From NCBI GenBank assembly GCA_964628385.1, contig CAZVOD010000098.1, positions 1 to 15,900 on the forward strand: a stretch of DNA of 15,900 nt, written 5' to 3'. The translations under genes were made by a program, and so were the position numbers. The stretch comes from JANQPA01 sp964628385 (GTDB lineage: Bacteria; Bacteroidota; Bacteroidia; Chitinophagales; Saprospiraceae). The notes under the pieces were generated by a model. It saw only the letters and a list, made by a program, of their open reading frames with translations, was not told the DNA's origin and searched no databases. Shown here piece after piece: positions 13,343-15,900 of this stretch. Position 1 is the stretch's first letter, and every line of letters begins with the position of its first letter.

Positions 13343-14056
13343 TTAATCATTCTTTTCTTCATCAGGTAATCTACCACCGTCAAGGCGGTCCGTCAGGTCG
13401 TTAAGTTCATCCCACTTACCTTCAACGGCTAATTTCGCCTGATCTGGCCATGTAGTTGGATCAAATGCTTTGTAGCGATTGCCAGCAGCAGCCAGAATTT
13501 CTTTTAACTGATCGGGAGTGGAATCGGCAAGTTTCCTCCAGGTGTCAACACCTGCTTCCGATAGGATTTGCCCCATCTTTGGACCGATCCCTTCGATCAT
13601 TTCTAAATCATCCTGCTTCCACTTTTTACCACCTACTTTTATCACCTTATCCTTAGAAGCGGATTCATCAGTAACTTCTTTTGCAGGCTTGATTTCTGCA
13701 GGAGTAGCCGTATCCGTGGCAGCTATTACTGGCGCTTCAGGCTCAGTAGCTAATGGCTCGGGCTTTTCTGTGCCTGTCTTTGGAGGCTCCGCTACAGCTG
13801 TTTCGAATGGTGATACTTCCACAAAAGTTCTGTTTTTGCGACCTCTTTTAAAGACAACCTGGCCGTCCACCTGTGCATGAATAGTGAAATCCTTGCCCAT
13901 GTATACATTTAAACCAGGATGGTACTTGGTACCTCTTTGTCTTAGGATAATATTACCAGCTTTTGCAGATTGACCACCGAATAGCTTAACGCCCAGGCGT
14001 TTGCTCTTACTATCTCTACCATTATCCGTACTACCAACCCCTTTTTTATGTGCCAT
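13343..14056 (-). CDS. rpmA: Ribosomal protein L27 with C-terminal helix-hairpin-helix-type extension
   Basis: A component of the 50S subunit whose N-terminus reaches the peptidyl transferase centre. Residues 1-82 are a complete L27: it begins MAHKKGVGSTDNGRDS and contains GNIILRQRGTKYHPG and ends near GRKNRTFVEV. A normal L27 stops at about 85 aa, but this frame continues to 237 aa. Residues 84-140 are an Ala/Pro/Glu/Thr-rich acidic linker. About 146-222 form a compact domain, DDLEMIEGIGPKMGQILSEAGV followed by TWRKLADSTPDQLKEIL, that resembles the helix-hairpin-helix segment found attached to other Bacteroidota proteins, including L21 in some. The tail 220-237 is acidic. It lies 37 nt after rplU, in the usual rplU-rpmA order. 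The L27 call is firm; the role of the extension is unknown. Confidence 0.95.
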   Translation of the reverse strand: MAHKKGVGSTDNGRDSKSKRLGVKLFGGQSAKAGNIILRQRGTKYHPGLNVYMGKDFTIHAQVDGQVVFKRGRKNRTFVEVSPFETAVAEPPKTGTEKPEPLATEPEAPVIAATDTATPAEIKPAKEVTDESASKDKVIKVGGKKWKQDDLEMIEGIGPKMGQILSEAGVDTWRKLADSTPDQLKEILAAAGNRYKAFDPTTWPDQAKLAVEGKWDELNDLTDRLDGGRLPDEEKND

Positions 14057-14093
14057 GATTTACTTCTTTTTATTGATATTAAAAACGAATCCT

Positions 14094-14405
14094 TTAAACA
14101 GCAATGCTGTCAATCTTTATTTGGGTAAAACGCTGACGATGACCGTTCTTCTTACGGTATCCCTTTCTTCTCTTTTTCTTGAAAATAATCACTTTGTCTC
14201 CTTTGTAATGGCCAAGAACAGTAGCCTTTACAGAGACAGACTTCAAAAAGGGCTTTCCAAGATCAATAGAACCGTCCTTGTCAACGAGTAGTACCTCATC
14301 GAAAGTGAGTTCATCACCTTCCTTTGCCTCAAGCTGGTGGACGAAGATATCCTGACCTTCCTCAACTTTAAACTGCTGACCAGCTATTGAAACGATAGCA
14401 AACAT
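14094..14405 (-). CDS. rplU: Ribosomal protein L21
   Basis: A 23S rRNA-binding protein of the 50S subunit. The 103 aa are the standard length: it begins MFAIVSIAGQQFKVEEGQ and has the basic stretch FKKKRRKGYRKKNGHRQ (about 75-91), followed by FTQIKIDSI. In some Bacteroidota L21 carries a C-terminal extension; here it does not, while L27 does. It is the first gene of the rplU-rpmA operon. Confidence 0.97.
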   Translation of the reverse strand: MFAIVSIAGQQFKVEEGQDIFVHQLEAKEGDELTFDEVLLVDKDGSIDLGKPFLKSVSVKATVLGHYKGDKVIIFKKKRRKGYRKKNGHRQRFTQIKIDSIAV

Positions 14406-14450
14406 AGTTTATAATTTAAGCTTACTGAATAACTCTTTAAAATCGGATGG

Positions 14451-14481
14451 CAAAGGTAAGATATTTTTATAATAATACCAA
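14451..14481 (-). promoter_or_regulatory. Promoter of rplU-rpmA
   Basis: Read on the - strand: TTG (complement of 14479-14481), a 20-nt spacer, then TACCTTTG (complement of 14451-14458), an exact TAnnTTTG box. The transcript should start near 14444, about 40 nt before the rplU ATG. Confidence 0.55.
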
Positions 14482-14490
14482 TGCCTGAGG

Positions 14491-15720
14491 CTATATAAGG
14501 TTCCTGAGCTGGAACTTTTTCTTTATTGTTGTCCCATCTCTGATAATAACCAGCCGCGTTACCTTACCTATTTTCTTTTTAAGCCGTCTGTTGATCCCTT
14601 GAAGCGTCAGAAAAATATAAGGAACACCATTAACCCGTCTAATCTCATCTCCGGGTCTGATATCAACTTCATCGGCAGGAGAACCCGGGATAATATCCGA
14701 GACAATGTACGTTCGGAGATCCCTTCCGGAAGCAATTACAGTTATACCGCTCCTGTCAAATTTGAATTTTTTATTCAAACGCCTGGTAGCCTTAAAATAC
14801 CCCTTACCTTTGGTATAGTCCAGGTAAAAAGTAAAACGTTTGAGCAGCTTATTGCCCAAAATACCGTGACGATTGAATATCTTATCCATGTCAAAATCCC
14901 CTCCCAAATCCTGGAAGTTGGTTATGATATTATTGATCTGATACCCCGAAATGTCCAGCTCGTCAATTCTGCCCAAGTACCCTTCCAGCGCTCCGCCCAA
15001 ACCGATGGCAATAGTGCTCTTAATGACCTTTGGAGGGATACTGATAGAGGTATCAGAATTCGTATAGAGCAAAAGCGGTAAGCTAGCACCTGTATCGAGC
15101 AATAGCTTGGCATCCAACTGGTTTTTGTTTTGAAAAATAGCCCTGGCATTAACATATGGCTTGTGGCGATGGATGTCGATATCTATTTCCTTATAACTTT
15201 TATTACGCGGCGGGTCAAAATGCTCCGGATCATGCAAAGTTATCTTCCTTCTGCGGTAATCAATTTCCACTACAAAACGGCGAAATATATCTGAGCCAAG
15301 AATGCCCTGAATATTGTAACCCGTCATTTCTTCGAAGTTGAAATAATCCCGCTCCAACACTAATACGGTGCGATTAATAGCATCGTAATTATTGATATCA
15401 AAACTAACACTGGTGGCAAGGTAGGCTGTAAGTCTTGTCTTAAGATCAGACCCATAAAGCGTGATCTCTTTCTGATAGTTCACCTGCAAAAGGTCCGTAA
15501 TCTCTTTTTTGGTGATAATAGTGTGTTCTGCGCCAGTGTCAAAAATAAACTTCAGAGGCAACAGATTATTAAAAACCAGATTGACAACCATGAAGTCATT
15601 CACATACTCAAACGGTAGGTCAATTTTTTTGACCCCCTTCGGTATACGAATGTCTGTAACCTGTCCTGAAAGGCCAGCAGTTATCAGCAGTAAAAGGAAA
15701 ATGTTGAGCAATCTTTTCAT
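14491..15720 (-). CDS. Secreted two-lobed retropepsin-like aspartyl protease with PDZ domain
   Basis: A probable periplasmic or surface-exposed protease. The 409-aa protein starts with a signal peptide (1-20, ending GLSGQ). The first lobe has FIFDTGAEHTI with Asp61 and later GILGSDIF (139-146). The second lobe has LLLDTGASLPLL with Asp209 and GILGNKLL (286-293). Both catalytic DTG motifs lie in one chain, so no dimer would be needed. A C-terminal PDZ domain (about 325-409) contains IIPGSPADEVDIRPGDEI. This fits the aspartyl-protease-plus-PDZ proteins common in Bacteroidota; whether both lobes are active is not known. It is monocistronic, with only a weak TAACTTTT match upstream. Confidence 0.9.
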   Translation of the reverse strand: MKRLLNIFLLLLITAGLSGQVTDIRIPKGVKKIDLPFEYVNDFMVVNLVFNNLLPLKFIFDTGAEHTIITKKEITDLLQVNYQKEITLYGSDLKTRLTAYLATSVSFDINNYDAINRTVLVLERDYFNFEEMTGYNIQGILGSDIFRRFVVEIDYRRRKITLHDPEHFDPPRNKSYKEIDIDIHRHKPYVNARAIFQNKNQLDAKLLLDTGASLPLLLYTNSDTSISIPPKVIKSTIAIGLGGALEGYLGRIDELDISGYQINNIITNFQDLGGDFDMDKIFNRHGILGNKLLKRFTFYLDYTKGKGYFKATRRLNKKFKFDRSGITVIASGRDLRTYIVSDIIPGSPADEVDIRPGDEIRRVNGVPYIFLTLQGINRRLKKKIGKVTRLVIIRDGTTIKKKFQLRNLI

Positions 15721-15900
15721 AGAAAAATTATTAACATGAAAGTAAGGAAAAGTTAACGCTCATCTAATCTGTATAAATGGATGGACTCCAGTGGGTTTCT
15801 TACTCTCATCTTCCATTTAAAGCTATTTAAAACTTTATTTTGAAATTTTTTGTAACTATTCAGCAAAGCTGAAAATTTAGGAAAATAATATTTATTTTTG
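15721..15900. other. Intergenic end of window
   Basis: No gene is seen. A small perfect hairpin, TTCAGC AAA GCTGAA, lies at 15859-15873. The last eight bases (15893-15900) read TATTTTTG, an exact -7 box on the + strand, suggesting that a + strand gene starts shortly beyond the window edge. Confidence 0.3.

Noticed and set aside
13518..13880. 120-codon + strand frame across rpmA
   Set aside because: Ser/Pro-rich shadow of the L27 linker and extension; no start context or domain.
13343..14056. L27 extension as an artefact of a frameshift past the stop
   Set aside because: The frame is continuous, the linker has coherent protein-like composition and the end domain is a recognisable fold, so a genuine fusion is more likely.
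14599..15081. 160-codon + strand frame opposite the aspartyl protease
   Set aside because: Shadow of a gene with two DTG motifs and a PDZ domain; no domain of its own.
1..15900. CRISPR arrays, insertion sequences, phage genes or attachment sites
   Set aside because: No spaced direct repeats, transposase, integrase or terminal repeats were seen; the tRNA-Ser 3' end is not duplicated in any stretch I noticed.

Overview
The window looks like chromosomal core DNA from a member of the Bacteroidota, probably class Cytophagia (order Cytophagales). The basis is the AT-rich intergenic DNA, the Bacteroidota-type promoter boxes (TTTG, about 19 nt, TAnnTTTG), the lack of Shine-Dalgarno sequences, and several family hallmarks: a DUF4293 membrane protein, RNase H with an N-terminal viroplasmin-like domain, an ExbB / small membrane protein / ExbD / ExbD cluster, and an OstA-like protein with an Asp-Ser-rich insert. 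I see no phage, IS, CRISPR or integration signature. The taxonomic call rests on recognition of protein families, not on a database search.

Left part (1-4100, mostly + strand): a membrane-anchored peptidoglycan glucosaminidase with a near-perfect promoter; a 379-nt gap with nested inverted repeats and a clean terminator; a DegP/HtrA-type serine protease; a 383-nt gap with a promoter, a long imperfect hairpin and a terminator (a candidate ~200-nt non-coding RNA); the Holliday junction resolvase-like RuvX/YqgF with a TTG start; another GC-rich structured gap; and peptide deformylase.

Middle part (4097-8885): RNase HI (-) diverges from a TatD nuclease (+). A tRNA-Ser(GGA) then precedes a four-gene ExbB/ExbD energy-transducing operon, closed by a strong hairpin terminator that also faces the convergent DUF4293 gene.

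Right part (9040-15720): a FAD-dependent amine/amino-acid oxidase family protein, whose 5' end looks as if one base has been lost; an OstA/LptA-like envelope protein followed after 2 nt by a TPR-SH3 membrane protein (BatE-like); then on the - strand the ribosomal pair rplU-rpmA, and a secreted two-lobed retropepsin-like protease with a PDZ domain.

The theme is housekeeping plus the cell envelope: wall hydrolysis, periplasmic proteolysis, proton-motive-force transduction and lipopolysaccharide-transport-like functions, alongside translation (deformylase, tRNA-Ser, L21, L27) and DNA metabolism (RuvX, RNase H, TatD). The most unusual items are ribosomal protein L27 fused to an acidic linker and a helix-hairpin-helix-type domain, the structured intergenic elements flanking htrA and ruvX, and the displaced start of the FAD oxidoreductase. 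I did not find a clearly new multi-gene system.
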